Shown in pieces: positions 12,014-24,475 of a stretch of 64,000 nt of DNA (positions are counted from its first letter, which is position 1; every line of letters begins with the position of its first letter). The stretch is from Pseudisothecium myosuroides (Eukaryota > Streptophyta > Bryopsida > Hypnales > Lembophyllaceae): assembly GCA_951799445.1 (NCBI GenBank), contig OX637295.1, positions 26,474,001 to 26,538,000 on the forward strand. The letters are read 5' to 3'. Both the position numbers and the translations under genes were made by a program. A model generated the notes under the pieces. The model was not told the DNA's origin and ran no database searches. It saw nothing but the letters and a program-made list of their open reading frames with translations.

Positions 12014-13001
12014 GACTGCTGCTCAGCTGTCTAATCACTTACTGCCCTGCTCTGCTTGCTCACTATATGGGCTCTTATCTATAAGATGATCCCGTCTCCT
12101 ATATTGACTCATATTATTACCGGAAACTACCCAGCTATTTTTTCACTTGGGTTTTAGGGTTTAGGATTTCAGGGTTTGGGGTTCACTGATCTTTGATCTT
12201 TCAATATGCTTTGCTTGTAGAAATGAGGAATTTGAGCATAGAGGCTAGTCCCTAAGGCTTGAGGATCTTTGCACACTAAGCTCAAATACAGTTGCTTTGT
12301 GCTCAAATACCTCCTTTCTACTAGTGTGGGCTGAATGTCTAGTATGGCCTCTATATTTGAATGAAAATGGGGTAGTCTCAAATTACATACATTTATCTAC
12401 TGTTGAAATTACTTCTCACGCTAAAATTGTATAGGAAATTTGGACCGTTGGTTGTAATATCTCAAGACTAAAGCATATGCACCAAAATGGGAGATTTCTT
12501 ATTCTCCAACATCCAACTAACACACTTGAATGACCATCACTATGACCCAAAATTGCCACTTGCTTTCAAGAACAACCAAAGTGATTGAAGAGTTCTTTGG
12601 GGCAAACCAATGGAATTGAAGCATGTTGTATTTTGAATATGGAGTCAATAGAAAATGTAGTTGTTCTTTAGTTAAATTTTTCTGTGAATGCAAGGTAAAA
12701 ATACCTAAAAGTGATATTCTTCTTAGGCCCACTACTTCAAAGGTTGAAGGACCAGTAAACTTTGAGGAGGTTATTAGTAAATTCAAGAGAAATGCAACCC
12801 CAAGGGGATTGCAATTTGTCGACACATTAATAAGAATGTAGGATTGCCTACACATAACGTTAGATTCACTTTGAATGAACACCCTTGAAGAACAAAATGT
12901 CTCAACTTTCATTGAAACTTTCATTGGTGTCTCAAAAACTCTTCACTTCTCATTGGTGACTTTCAAAAAATTGTGGTAATTTTGAATCATAGCAATACTC
13001 A
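12014..13001 (+). other. 3' flank of the cyclase gene
   Basis: No canonical AATAAA is visible close behind the stop. At 12150-12185 there is a short degenerate run of TTTAGGG-like units, resembling an interstitial plant telomere repeat. A 72-codon open frame at 12623-12841 is protein-like in composition but has no family I recognise, so I do not call it a gene. Confidence 0.4.
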
Positions 13002-13646
13002 TTAACCCCTAAATGCCCAAGGCCTGTTTTGAGCCTTTTGGAATTTGCTCTAAATTGAACAAAAAGCCAACATTTTGATAAGTTGAATCAATTTTTTTTG
13101 AATTATAACCACACAAATTCAAACTAGACATGTTAGAGATCACATAGGAAAAGAAAACACAACAATATCATTTAAGGATTGAAAGATTATAATGTTTGAT
13201 CATCAGGGTGTTAAAACTATGAAAATCTTTGAGCTCTCTTTTTGCATGTCAAATCTAAAATGTTCAAGACCAAAAAAACATGAGGTTGAAGGGCCTAAAA
13301 AATATAATTCCAATCAATTTATGACTTCTCAAAATCTACTCTACAATTTTTTTAAATGAATTTCTAGTGTGATTTTTTCTCCAAGATCTAGTGTATTTGA
13401 GGCTCATTTCCAAGAGCCCTCAACACTACAGAAAGTCAAGATTGCAATGGGTACCCTTGCACAAAATTGTGAATAGAAAAATCATAATCATTCATTTTCA
13501 AAATTGGATTTTTGATGCTAAAAGTAGACTTCTAAAAGAACCTTTCAAAAATATAAACTACTAAAAATAGCAATTTGATAAGGTTTTATTTAACTTCAAA
13601 GTTTCTCTGACACCACATTTGGGTGCCTTGGGCATTTAGGGTTTAA
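13002..13646. mobile_element. TTAA-bounded element, family A, copy 1
   Basis: 645 bp, starting TTAACCCCTAAATGCCCAAG and ending CTTGGGCATTTAGGGTTTAA. A second copy of identical length is at 58902-59546. Matching interior blocks (for example CCAAGATCTAGTGTATTTGA and AGTCAAGATTGCAATGGGTA) show they are one family. It has no usable ORF. It is called a non-autonomous piggyBac-like element from its TTAA target and CCC/GGG termini. Confidence 0.75.
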
Positions 13647-16060
13647 AGGCCATTTTTTAGGTGTTGGAGAACAAAAGTGTTGCAATTAGATAATGTTACC
13701 TTAATAATTGTACTGTAACTAAGCGTAGTGAGCAAAGGCTCCATAATGGGTTTCCTAGCTTATGTCCCCATATTGTTCAAAAGTTTGAGGACCCTTCTTA
13801 TACGAACAACATTATCCACTTAAATCAACTTAATCAAATGTTTCATCCAAAACAAAATTTAGTTGGTAAAGTGCAAAATCCCGGTACTTGGCCTAGCTTG
13901 GTAGGATGCTGGGATTGCATTTAATTCTGGATTAAACCCACATAAACAAAAATGATAGTTACAAGACCGCATCGTATCTAGTCAGTCCTTATTTTCAATT
14001 AAAATATCAAGAGTACAGCAATAATCACAATCAAAATAACATACATATGTAACTTAGTCTTTAGAGGCATTCAAAATATTAAACATTGAAACATGAGCCC
14101 ACACCACACCTATTTGGACACATAGATCGAGACCAGTCTGAGAATTTAGACTGTCGGAGTTCTAATACTCCCCATTTTATTGAATATGCATGGCTGCTCT
14201 TTGTCACACAATCAAACACAATTTTTTACTCAACAGCTCTCTTTATTACAATCATCAAGAAGTTACAATCGTTAAAGTAGCGCCAATTTGGCTCCAAAAT
14301 TTTGTAACCTAAATGAACACAAAGCTCTCAAGTCTAGGATGGATACAAAATTACTTCCCACGTCTTGCGTCCTGAAAGTGCCAAACTTGTAGAATGTGCC
14401 AGTTTAACAAATTTGACGTTTTCGGTATTTCTATCAATCAACCAACCAACTGTAAAGAAATATACTTACATGCACACAAATGAATTGGATGACGTACCAG
14501 TCAAGAACCCTCCAAAGTGCGCCTAGAAATCTTGAGATCAAACATGAGTCTTTCCTTGTGAAAGCGTGTATGAGTGTTCCTCGTGGATTCATTGTCTAGA
14601 AAAAAACCAATTCTGAAATCAACAACTCAGAGAGGAAGCAAACCAAGCTTGGATCAACACTTGAGGTATCAACAACAAATAGGGACATGCGCAAGAAAAT
14701 TATTTGTCACTAATTTTGAAAATTAGGTGCCTTGGAAGGGAATGAGGTAAGGTATTGGATGTGGTCCATGAATTGTTCTTGCCATCTTAGAAAGCACAGC
14801 TTTCACTATGTACTCTCTCAAAAATTACATTCATTCTCAAAAGGCAGGTTACCCCATTTTATTTCTTTGAAAAAAAGGGTCATGATTTACTCAAAATGCA
14901 TTGCATTCCTATTCCTTCTAGCTATAGGTTTATGACATCATTCTTTGCCGGCTCCCGCTTGTCCTGTCCAATCTTCTTGACCTTGTTATGCCTACTTCCT
15001 CAGTGTAATCCCACAAAATCACCATTGTTCTACTTGCTAGCTTGTTGCCCTTCAACGCACTTGGTTATACATATAAATTACTAGGCGTCCCTCTTGCAAC
15101 TAGTATTGTTGCTACATTTTTGTGAATGCCTACCATCACCATGTCCACCATTGCAACTTATTTACTGCTTTTGCTTTGCCAGCTACTCTGCACTTTTGTT
15201 CTCAAAATTGACTTTTTAAAATTGTGTTTGTTGATGGCGTTCATTTGGATCTAGTTGCTCTTGGTGTTTCTCTTGTCTTTGTTGCCATTGTTACCACTAT
15301 TCTCAGTTCATTACTGCCATCTACACTGTCATCTACATATAGGTGCTATACTACATTCTCATCTTTGTTATGTCTATATATCACCGTAAGCCCGAAACCA
15401 TACAAACTGAACAAAACAAATTGGCGTGCTGAGACCACTATCTAACGACACCAATCTCCTGGACACATTGGACTCACCAAGTCAAAGTGTGTCACAGAAT
15501 CACCACATTCCATCACATCATATCCTGGCCCACCTCATGCATACTCATTTTTCCATTGCCTAGCATTGTCAAAGGCTACACTTCCACCCTCAATATGATA
15601 CTTGGGCCACCCACAACCATCTTAATGATTTGTGGGAATGTAAAGTCACATCATTTCAGAGTCCCCTTGAGTAGTGTGGGGCGTGTTCATCTAATAGGGA
15701 TTCCACATTGTATGGGGAGACCTACAAATGTAATCTGGTGCATCTGCCTTCAAACCACTTCGTAGTAATAAGCATGCCCAACAGTACATTTTGGGGGAGG
15801 GTAAGTTAGTAATCTAGGCTCTCTTCCTCTAAAGCTTGCTGGGTGTACACCTGGGCAATAAAAAAAGTGTATAAGACTAACCTGTAATCTGACCACCAAC
15901 CTCAGACTAAAATATATACAAATCACATACTAAATTTTTGTGAGCCATATGCTCAATCTTCAGTCAGACTTTGGTATCAGTCGGTTTGCTCGTCTCCAAT
16001 CCTTGTCACCGAACTGAAACGATACATAAAGTTACAAGTCTTTTAAACTCTTGGAAATAC
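13647..16060. other. intergenic stretch, no gene seen
   Basis: AT-rich DNA with a CT-rich, lower-complexity part at about 14900-15450. Open frames at 14896-15084, 15224-15445 and 15487-15765 have skewed composition (long Ser/Thr/Leu/Cys runs) and no recognisable domain, so I do not call them genes. Confidence 0.4.
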
Positions 16061-16998
16061 CTTGTTGCTGCCACTACCCAGTGAAATTAGACTGCCAAAG
16101 TTTAACAGTACCATCACTACTAGAAGTAGCTAATGTCTTGCCAGTCATGTCCCAGTCCATGTGAAATACTTGCCATCTTCAGTTTTAGGGTTTATCAATT
16201 GAGAGGCCTACAGAGCTTCAATATTTATGCCAATAATACCAAGTTAGGTGCGGAACCCTAAATCGCTCTCAAGTCATTGAGCTTCGGTGTGAATCTACAA
16301 TAGTTTGCATCACTTCCCTTAATATAAGAGAAAAAACGAAAGGCATCTGAAGTCCAAGCAAGAACCTCTCCAATGTACTCCGTAAAGCGAGCTGACTATG
16401 TCAACACTAATCTTCCCTAATCTTCCCTGAGAATCCAAAGGGAACTCGAGTCTCCATATTGAAACTAATTTTTCGGAAGCCACGGCGACTAGCTCAAACG
16501 GCCCGCTCAAGAATGGAAGACAAGGGACATTATATTCCTCTCAATTGTAAAACACAAAAGACTCACCAGATGAAGGAAGTCCTCAATGAACTAGGGGAAG
16601 GTAATCTAGTTTTTCAAATCCAAGGTCCCAAAGAACAATAAAGAGAACCATCAAAAGAAACAAATTGTCACCTATCCACGTTCGTTGCCCAAGAAATGTG
16701 ATGAATAGGCTCAGGTTTCTTATAGAACTTTTGCAATTTGGCTATCATCTACCAACGTTGATATGCCTCCGTGAATTCCCAAACCTAGCAATTAACCAAA
16801 TTCCCGTCCACCAATAAGATTCATGCGTTGATATTTAAATTATCAACTATAAATTAAAAAAAAACTTCAAAAGGAATTTTTCGTCTTGATTTATTGCTCT
16901 TTTCTTACCTTGGTAGTGCTAAAGTGTTGAGAAGAGGTGTAATTGCCCAGGGCAAACACCAGTCTCTGGACATAATTAACTGGAGGCCTTGTGAGCTC
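16061..16998 (-). pseudogene. SEH1: SEH1-like WD40 nucleoporin pseudogene
   Basis: Four exon-like blocks read in order on the minus strand. A, about 16998-16909, ends in a frame containing FALGNYTSSQHFSTTK. B, 16784-16672, starts VWEFTEAYQRW and runs to HHISWATNV. C, 16505-16366, contains PFELVAVASEKLVSIW. D, 16176-16061, contains DWDMTGKTLATSSSDG and TVKLWQSNFTG. This order and spacing match the C-terminal WD40 blades of plant SEH1, a Y-complex nucleoporin also found in GATOR2/SEA. Donor and acceptor signals remain at the block edges. Two in-frame TAG stops (16751-16749 and 16076-16074) break it, and no N-terminal half is convincing. The upstream edge is uncertain. Confidence 0.7.
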
Positions 16999-19139
16999 CC
17001 AATTTATCACTTGGAACTTATAGATTTTTTTATTTTTGCAAATTAAAGTTGATAAAAGTATACAAAAGCCATAAAAAAAGTGTTGAACAAGAATAGGGTT
17101 GTGTCATGCCCATTATAGTATTTGATCTAGTTCTGATTTTATACATAATCCCCCCTAAACCCCACTTGAAAATAGAGTAGAAACCATAAAATAGCGGGAT
17201 TTGTTGGATTTGAGTCACATAACTCCAAAAGGGCTAAATTCCACCATGAATGTGACAATTTGTGACTAAGTTGATCCAAGGGATCCACAGCAAAACCACT
17301 AGGTTGGATCCTAGAGTTAGGTTTTGAATTCCCCATTAGATTGATGAATTCCCGAAAACCCCGATTATTAGCATGCAAGAGCCACTAACTCAAGACGGGC
17401 CTGTGGAGGAATCTACTGCCCAAGAATAGTGTTTCGAGATAAATCCCATTCTAAGAAACCAACGGCAAAGTCGATTCGCCAAGATTTCCTCATCTGCAAA
17501 AGATTCCTGCACCATTGATAATTCCAGGAGACGGCCAATTTGGATCTCCACTGACCAATTGTGCTAGGTACGGGAATGCTCCTACATATGTTTTGTGGGA
17601 CTTTCTAAGAGGTTCCATGAAAATTCCCGGCATCTTCCGACATGCAGAAGAACCTCTTCCGGGCGGTCAACCATTTTAACCTCCAACGGGAATTTCTTAG
17701 AAATTACCCAAGTTGCGGTAAAATCTCACTAAAAATTAGACTAGTTTTTTTTATATTAATAATTCTCTCCAATAAATTTCACGACATTTCAATAGCGGCA
17801 AATATCCAAATCAGCCAGATTCTTTGGGAATTAATTACTTGGCGGGGTACCAACAACGTTGACTAGTGTTCCAGGGGCATATGATGATGAAACGAAGTCA
17901 ACAAGGAGCCTTTTCCTACTCCCTTGCACCTACCGGAGACCCTAGGCTAGTTACTTTTCTCAAAATAGAAGACCTCCAAGATCTAGAAATTTATCTCAAC
18001 TTGATTTTTAATCTAGGCTCTCGGGTCTAGGCTAGCTTACAATGGGATTTTGGTCCCGATACGGAGGGAAGAGAGATCTTGGATTAAACAAGGCAATCTG
18101 GAGCCAATAGCGCAATTTGTTTGACATTTGACGTTAGAATGTTGGTCCAGCATAGATGGTAGATAGTGAAAATTTAGGGATTAGGATTAAACTCTTTGAG
18201 GATGAGGATGAAAATCCAAGTTGATAAGGTTACTAATAGGAATTTAGAAGGGAGGAGTGGGCCCTTGAAAATCTATATAAGGGCTCCATTTCCTTCTCTA
18301 AAATCACCCTCATACTTGTTTTGAGTCCGTTGAAAAAGTTATATTGGATATATTGGCGTTTGAAGCCAAAAACCTCTATAGTGTTTTCGGAGCACTTTTG
18401 GTTCCATTGTTGGTCAAGTTCAAACTTTGAAGGTCTTTTGAGGGTCCTTCTATTGTGTTTATGCGTTTGCTTTGGTTCTTCTATATACTTTGTGTACTCA
18501 CTTCTAAGTACAAGTGGTTGTGAGTCTTTGTGCACTAACTTGTGTGTCCTAGAGGTCTTCTGGGTGTCTTATACTAACTCTAAAGTCACCCTCCACTGTA
18601 CCTTGGCAATGCCGCTTTGGGGGACCTTTAGCGTGTGAGTTTTGTTTGGAGTACTACATTCATACTAACTTGTATTTGCTAAGTTGTATTAAACTCGGAA
18701 GGGGGTATGCATGACTTTTTGTTTCGAGAACTAACCTTTGTTTAAATTTATTTTTGTGGTGTGGGCCCCTTCGGAGATGGCGGAGCTTCAACTTGTCGGG
18801 TTCTAGGAGTCATTAGAGATCCCCACGACGGCAAAGCTTTAGAACCCCCCCCCTTGTGAGTCTTTTTTAAGTGGTTAACTTTCCTTTTCTAAAGTTCTCT
18901 TGGTTGTGTGAACCTCCTTTAGAATGGTGAAGCTTTGACCCTAGGATCTACAAAAATTTGGCATTTTTTATGATTACCAAGCAATTTCCTACCTTAGTTT
19001 TCAAATATTCACATGAGGATATTCCCATTAGTTTCCAAATATCCATGCCCTTCCAAGAATTAGAACCAATTTAGACCAAAAAAATCCCTCCCACAGTTCA
19101 TGTTTTTGCATCCACCACCCAATTAATTTCAAAGCAAGC
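16999..19139. other. intergenic stretch, no gene seen
   Basis: No supportable gene. Around 18270-18300 a TATATAAGGGCTCC segment precedes an unusually T-rich stretch, which resembles a promoter or an LTR core. I found no second LTR copy, primer-binding site or polyprotein, so it is left unassigned. Confidence 0.35.
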
Positions 19140-19350
19140 ACTAGAACCCCCATCTAGCCCAAAGCTCCAGAGCCCCCATCCAACCTAAGCACCAGAACCC
19201 CCAGCCAACCAAGCACCAGAACCCCCCATCCAGCAAGTGCCCAAAACCTCGTTGGTCCCCGGATATGAGAGGGTCTAGTTTGTGGGAGAGTCCAGTTTGT
19301 GGTCGAAGTCCAGCTCGTGTTGTAGTCTAGTTTGTGAGTGGGAGTCCAGG
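19140..19350. repeat. imperfect minisatellite
   Basis: From 19146 to about 19235, units of about 22-30 nt repeat around the core ACCAGAACCCCC. From about 19265 to 19350, a second set repeats around GTCCAGTTTGTG / GTCTAGTTTGTG. Together they give spurious Pro/Ser-rich frames. Confidence 0.55.
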
Positions 19351-20229
19351 CCAAGGACAAGCAAAAAAATAAAAATAAAAAAGGGGGGAAAAGAGTCCAA
19401 GGGGGTTGAACCAAACACAAACAAAAGAGAAAGAGAAAGAAGAAAAGAAGGAACAACTCTACGTGTCACCCTGCACACAAATTTTCAACTCCAACCTCTC
19501 TCACCAACAAAAGATCAACCACAAGCAATGGAGGGGGATTAGAGAAGAAAGGGATGAAGTAAGGAAAACCAAGGAAGAGAGAAGATAAATAGTGCCTTAG
19601 CCACCAAGATTAGGTAGACTTAGGAAGGAAATCTAAAGAATTCCTTGTGACCATTAGGAGGAGGATTGAATGACACAAAGGAGAAATGTGTAAGAAGGAA
19701 GAAGGGCACCATTAAGGAGCCTTGGAATTCAAATCTATAGTTGTAAGACACCCATCAATACATTTGGTGGAATAGTCTTAGTGTAGAAGAAGGAGGAGGA
19801 GAAAGAAAAGGAAGGAAGAAGGGAAAAGAAGGAAGTTAAATCACGAGGGGGTGATGTTTAAAAAAAATAAGTGATGAGCTTTGAAAAAAAATTAAAAAAA
19901 TGAATGACTACAATGGAACATGAGGATGCGTATGTGGACGTGGAGGAGGTCATCTTTAACATTGGCAGTGATGAGGTAAGTCATTGAATTAATTCTCGGT
20001 GTTTTTTCCTAATTAACTTTTGATTTTTTTAATTAGTCTTTAATCCACATTAGCAAGTAGAGGTTAGCAAGAGGTAGAAGTTTAAATTCAACAGTTCATA
20101 GGTTAGAAAGGGAGGTTTTTGAAAACATATTACACTTAAGATTTGACTTTGATTTGATCATGTTAAGTTAGATTGAGCAGTAATGGGTAGGACAGATGAA
20201 GGTTAGCCGACTTCATCCAAAGGAAACAA

Positions 20230-21720
20230 CAAATAGAAATTAGGAGTTCAAATTAGAAGTAGAATTTAGAATTTAAATTAGGAGTTAACCCCTAAAGGAC
20301 GAATATGCGTTTTTTGGCAATATAGAAATTTTAGGCAGGTACGTGTGACTGGAGATTTGCATATTTTGGGCTAAATTTTTTATAAAAAGTGGGGACAAGG
20401 AATATCTTTCATATGCACCAAATTTCATGACATTTCGAAATACGAGTCAAAAGTTATGGCCTAATATGTTGTTTGTTTCTCAACTTTGGCAGTTTGGGCA
20501 GATCAGAAAAAATCACTTTTTACAAAAATAAAAATTTGAAATTGGTTTATTAGATTTATATATACATGGAAAGCTTTGAATCATCCCATTTTGATCAATG
20601 AGTCAAATGTTATGAAGATTTTTAGTTTGCGGGCAGTTATAGATTGTCTACTCTAAAATAAACTTTGAAGTCGTTTATTTCACTTAACTTTCATTGTTTT
20701 TCAAAAAAAATAAAATTGTAGGATGTAGATTATTTATTACAACATTGCAACCATTGGGATTGGCATTTTTCAATTCCATAATTAACTTTTGAACAATTTA
20801 GTGTTTTGAACCATTCTTTACTTCTTTCTGCTTACCATTTTTTTCCTATATGTTGTACAATTCCAAATAATCTGAAAATTTTCAAGCATGTAGCCAACTT
20901 GCCCTGAAGAATGAATCCAAAGAAGCACAACCATTTTGGAATTTTTTTCATAATAATCTGACCTTGTAAAGTGCAGCTGCCCGTTTTTTTGCAGGGCCAA
21001 AAAAAGGACTTTTGCCACTTCAAACGCTAATATCTTCCAATCTACATGATGGAAATTTCTGAAATTTTTTCCACATATTCTCAAACCAGAGTACTATTAG
21101 TACTTGTGTCCAAAAATGATATTTTTCAAAAACTTGGTACTTCTACTAGAAATGGCAGTTTTGGAGCATTTTTGGTGAGAACATAGTCAAAGAACTTTAG
21201 GGGTTAAACTTTAGAATTAATTTTAGAAGTTAGAAGCTAGAGTTAAATTGTAGAAGGTAGAAACTTAGAAGTTAATTTAAAAGTTTAAATTTAGTAGTCT
21301 AATTTTTAAGTTAAAACTAAGAGTTAAAATTAGAAATTAAAAGTTAAAATCTAGAGTTAAATTTAGAAGTTAAAATTTAGAGTTAGTTTTAGAAGTGAAA
21401 ATCTAGAGTTAGAAGTTAAAACATAGATTTAAATTTAGAAGTGAAAATTTAGGGTTAGAAGTCAAAAAACTTAGAGTTAAATTTAAAAGGTAAAAATCTA
21501 GAGTTAGAAGTTCAAACATAGAATTAAACTTAGAGGTTAAAATCTAGAGTTAAAAGTAGGAGTTAAAAATTAGGATTAATTTTAGAAGTCAAAATTAGAA
21601 GTTAGAAGTTAGATTTTAGGGTTAATTTGGGAAGTTAAAACTTAGAATTAATTTGGAAGGTAAAATTTAAAGGTTAATGTAGAAATAGAACCTAGAGACA
21701 ACTTAGGAGTGAACCCTTAG
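20230..21720. repeat. minisatellite of AGAGTTAAAATTTAGAAGTT-like units, split by an element
   Basis: Degenerate units of about 18-22 nt built from GTTAAAATCTAGAGTTAGAA and variants fill 21208 to about 21720. The same units occur at about 20240-20284. The two parts flank the family B element at 20285-21207, which appears to have inserted at a TTAA inside the array. Confidence 0.65.
20285..21207. mobile_element. TTAA-bounded element, family B, copy 1
   Basis: 923 bp. The left end reads TTAACCCCTAAAGGACGAAT and the right end GAACTTTAGGGGTTAA. Copy 2, in the opposite orientation, is at 24476-25408, and a third, shorter copy is at 30023-30758. An open frame of 88 codons on the minus strand at 20818-21084 recurs in copy 2 with four residue differences. 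I take this as a reflection of nucleotide identity, not a conserved protein. Confidence 0.8.
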
Positions 21721-22649
21721 GATTAGATGAGAAATAACAATCCCAAGTCAAGTTCGGAAGATAAAACCTAGAATTAGATTTCTAACGGTAGAACTTCAAA
21801 ACAGTTGGCAACGGTAAAACCTAGGATCATATCGAGAAGTTAAAAAGTAAAAGGTAGTCTTAGGGGATGGAAGGAACATAGGGGATCCAACTTCAATCAG
21901 TTAGGGTTGTTAGAAATGACACGGACTACACGTGACCTCAGATAGATAGTTAGGATTGTAGAATTTTACCCTTTAGATCACCGTGATTGTTGATAATTGA
22001 CAGTTAGCTTGGAAGTCGCATCACTCGCATCTCTAGGCATTTTTTTTTGCCAATCCACGAAACTTAGGAAACACTAATAAGATCCATTGCTTGGAAGGCA
22101 CAGTAGACCGTGCTCACAACAACCCTTAAATCAAAAGTGGATAAAAGCTTAGAACTTAGTTGTGTTTGCTTCATTACCAAGGGTGGGTAATCAAGCGCCT
22201 ATAGGCCTCCATGAGATGGAAGCGGAGATGCATGTAATCCGACCAGTGCCCTCTTTTAAATTAGCTACATTTGGAAATTTAGCTTGTGTGAGATGGAAAA
22301 TTGCACAAGATTTACAATCCCAAGAGCTCCATCTCTAACCAAACTGTAAATAATTTTAAATCAACGGTCAGGCAGATAATAACCAATTCTATTAGTGCCT
22401 GATATATCTGCAAAGAACTTCGTTATTCCCATCATCAAAATCAATGCATACTTAAATCCTAAACCCGAAATCCAAATCCTAAAGGCAATGCAAATCTTTT
22501 TAAGGGTATACATGCGACTTCATCTTATGAAAAATGGAGTGTGGATTTCAATATACAATGGGGATTGTCTGTGTAAATGCATTCCATTAGAATATTTTTG
22601 AGGTCTCCATAAGGCCTTTTAAGCCTCTATATAAGCAAGATGTTATACT
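21721..22649. other. intergenic stretch, no gene seen
   Basis: AT-rich sequence trailing the minisatellite. No gene, RNA or clear repeat was recognised. Confidence 0.35.
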
Positions 22650-23640
22650 AGAATTTGAGAGCGAGCATCAGTACTACAAGCTTGATTGGAAGCCCAGGCA
22701 AGACCGTGGAGTTTACCACTAATAAAATCAAGAGTTGCTGATGTGTCTAGCATGAGTCCAAAATTTGTGATGGTAGAATGATTATGGTACACTCATCCCA
22801 GTCCTTCATAACTGAATTATTTATTCAAGTTCTAGTAAAATGTTTCAGTTTATCATACGTGGCATTGCTCCCACCACTACCTGTTGCCATCTCTACAACC
22901 TTGGTACAAATTATTTTCATATCATATTGAATATTCAATTAAATTCATTATAATCTATCCCTTCTTCTGGTACAAAGATTACAATCAAATACATGCATCA
23001 AGGTGTTTCCTTAGATGGTATAATAAAACCATCTTTATAATTAACATCAACTCTGGCATTGTGATTGGGCTAACTTTAGAAAATTTGACTAGGAAATGCT
23101 CTATGGCACTAATGATAGTGACATGACTCCTTGATCATTCTGGGCCTCCATGTACTTACAAAAGGCCCACAAAAGGCCTTACGAAGATCCCAAAATTGTT
23201 CTAATGAGTACAAAGTGTATTTTTGTGTGCTTTGGAACAACTTTCTCAATGTAAACAGCTACACTGATCTCTCCTAATACTTATGCTGCAAAACTAGACC
23301 CTACATAAATATTCTTCAAGGAAATCAGCTCAATACTGATATTCCAAACAAAACTAGAATTAAAATAGAGCAACTAAAGAACAACAAAGTTCCTAAAGAT
23401 GAGCTTCAAGCTCTATGAATCCAATTTGTTTTGCAAGTCATCATCTCTCTTGGCATTCTCAGCTATAACTGCCTTCGGAAAACATGAACAGACTTCAAAT
23501 TTTCTTTCAATTTTCACAATGGAGCATTGATACACCTATGATCCAACCGCTTCTCTATATTTTTTCGATATTTCAAGGCCATCAAATCTTTTAAAATTAC
23601 AAATACAAAACAGATTCTCATGATGTCCATGTCACTTAGG
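22650..23640 (-). pseudogene. decayed coding-like patches, family unknown
   Basis: Two minus-strand patches read as protein-like sequence. One, about 22765-22660, includes MLDTSATLDFISGKLHGLAW. The other, about 23617-23397, includes FKRFDGLEISKKYREAVGS and later AVIAENAKRDDDLQNKLDS in one frame, interrupted by two TAG stops. I do not recognise the family and the patches may not belong to one gene. They could also be chance open stretches in AT-rich DNA. Confidence 0.3.
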
Positions 23641-24475
23641 AAACAAAGATGGGCCATAAAAGGTACACCATACAAGATGTAAGGTAGGATGAGCTATTTT
23701 CAAGCACTGTAGTCATTAGGTATATGCAAGTGAATTTGAATTTTATTTTCAACATAGACAAATTCCATATAACTTGAAGTGCAGCATCAATTGGAATAAC
23801 ATTTAGGTTAAAGTTCAGTTCATAAATTTTTCAAATTTGTGCCTCAATTACTTGCAATGGCATGTGTGAGGCATATTACTAGGCACTTGGTTTTTGCCCG
23901 TCCTACCTGTGTTTGCAAGAAACAACTCAAAATCCTCCAGGTTGAGCAACAGTCATAATACCATGCTCAACACCAGCATTCCTATGTTCTTCATGGCAGT
24001 AGCCAAATCATATCACAAAATTGAGTGGAATATTTTATTAGCAACCACGTCTACCTAACCTATAATGATCTCCAACACACTATATCCTAAAACAAAATGT
24101 TGGCTACGAATCCTCACCAAAAACTCTATTTCTATCAAAACTAATTTTCATACTAAAATTAATTCTCTATTACAAAATCCTCAACATAAATTCAAAAAAC
24201 ACACCCCATTTTTGTAAGAGGGTGCACATGATGACAAGACTTACACCTCCAAATCATTTACAGCAATAGCAAACCTCTGCAGTAGTGTCGTTTGTATCCA
24301 TCCTATTTGTGTTTGGTAGCGGTGTACTGACTGAGCAGATTCCACAAAAATGCCCTGCAAATTTATGATGGCAAGTAGCATGGTAAAAAACATGACACAT
24401 GTAAAATTCAGCAAAGAGTAGAATCAACACAACTAAACATCAAATGCTCAGAGCATGTAAAATGACAAAATCTCT
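23641..24475. other. intergenic stretch, no gene seen
   Basis: No supportable gene. Short open stretches near 23930-24010 on the minus strand look protein-like in more than one frame, so none is called. Confidence 0.3.

Noticed and set aside
12150..12185. telomere-like TTTAGGG units
   Set aside because: Only a few degenerate units, far too short for a telomere or clear interstitial array.
15971..15985. TTGGTATCAGTCGG resembling an initiator-Met tRNA primer-binding site
   Set aside because: It departs from the consensus after TGGTATCAG and is not next to an LTR.
18139..18900. possible LTR (TATATAAGGGC core, TG start)
   Set aside because: No second copy, no matching CA end with target duplication, no primer-binding site or polyprotein nearby.
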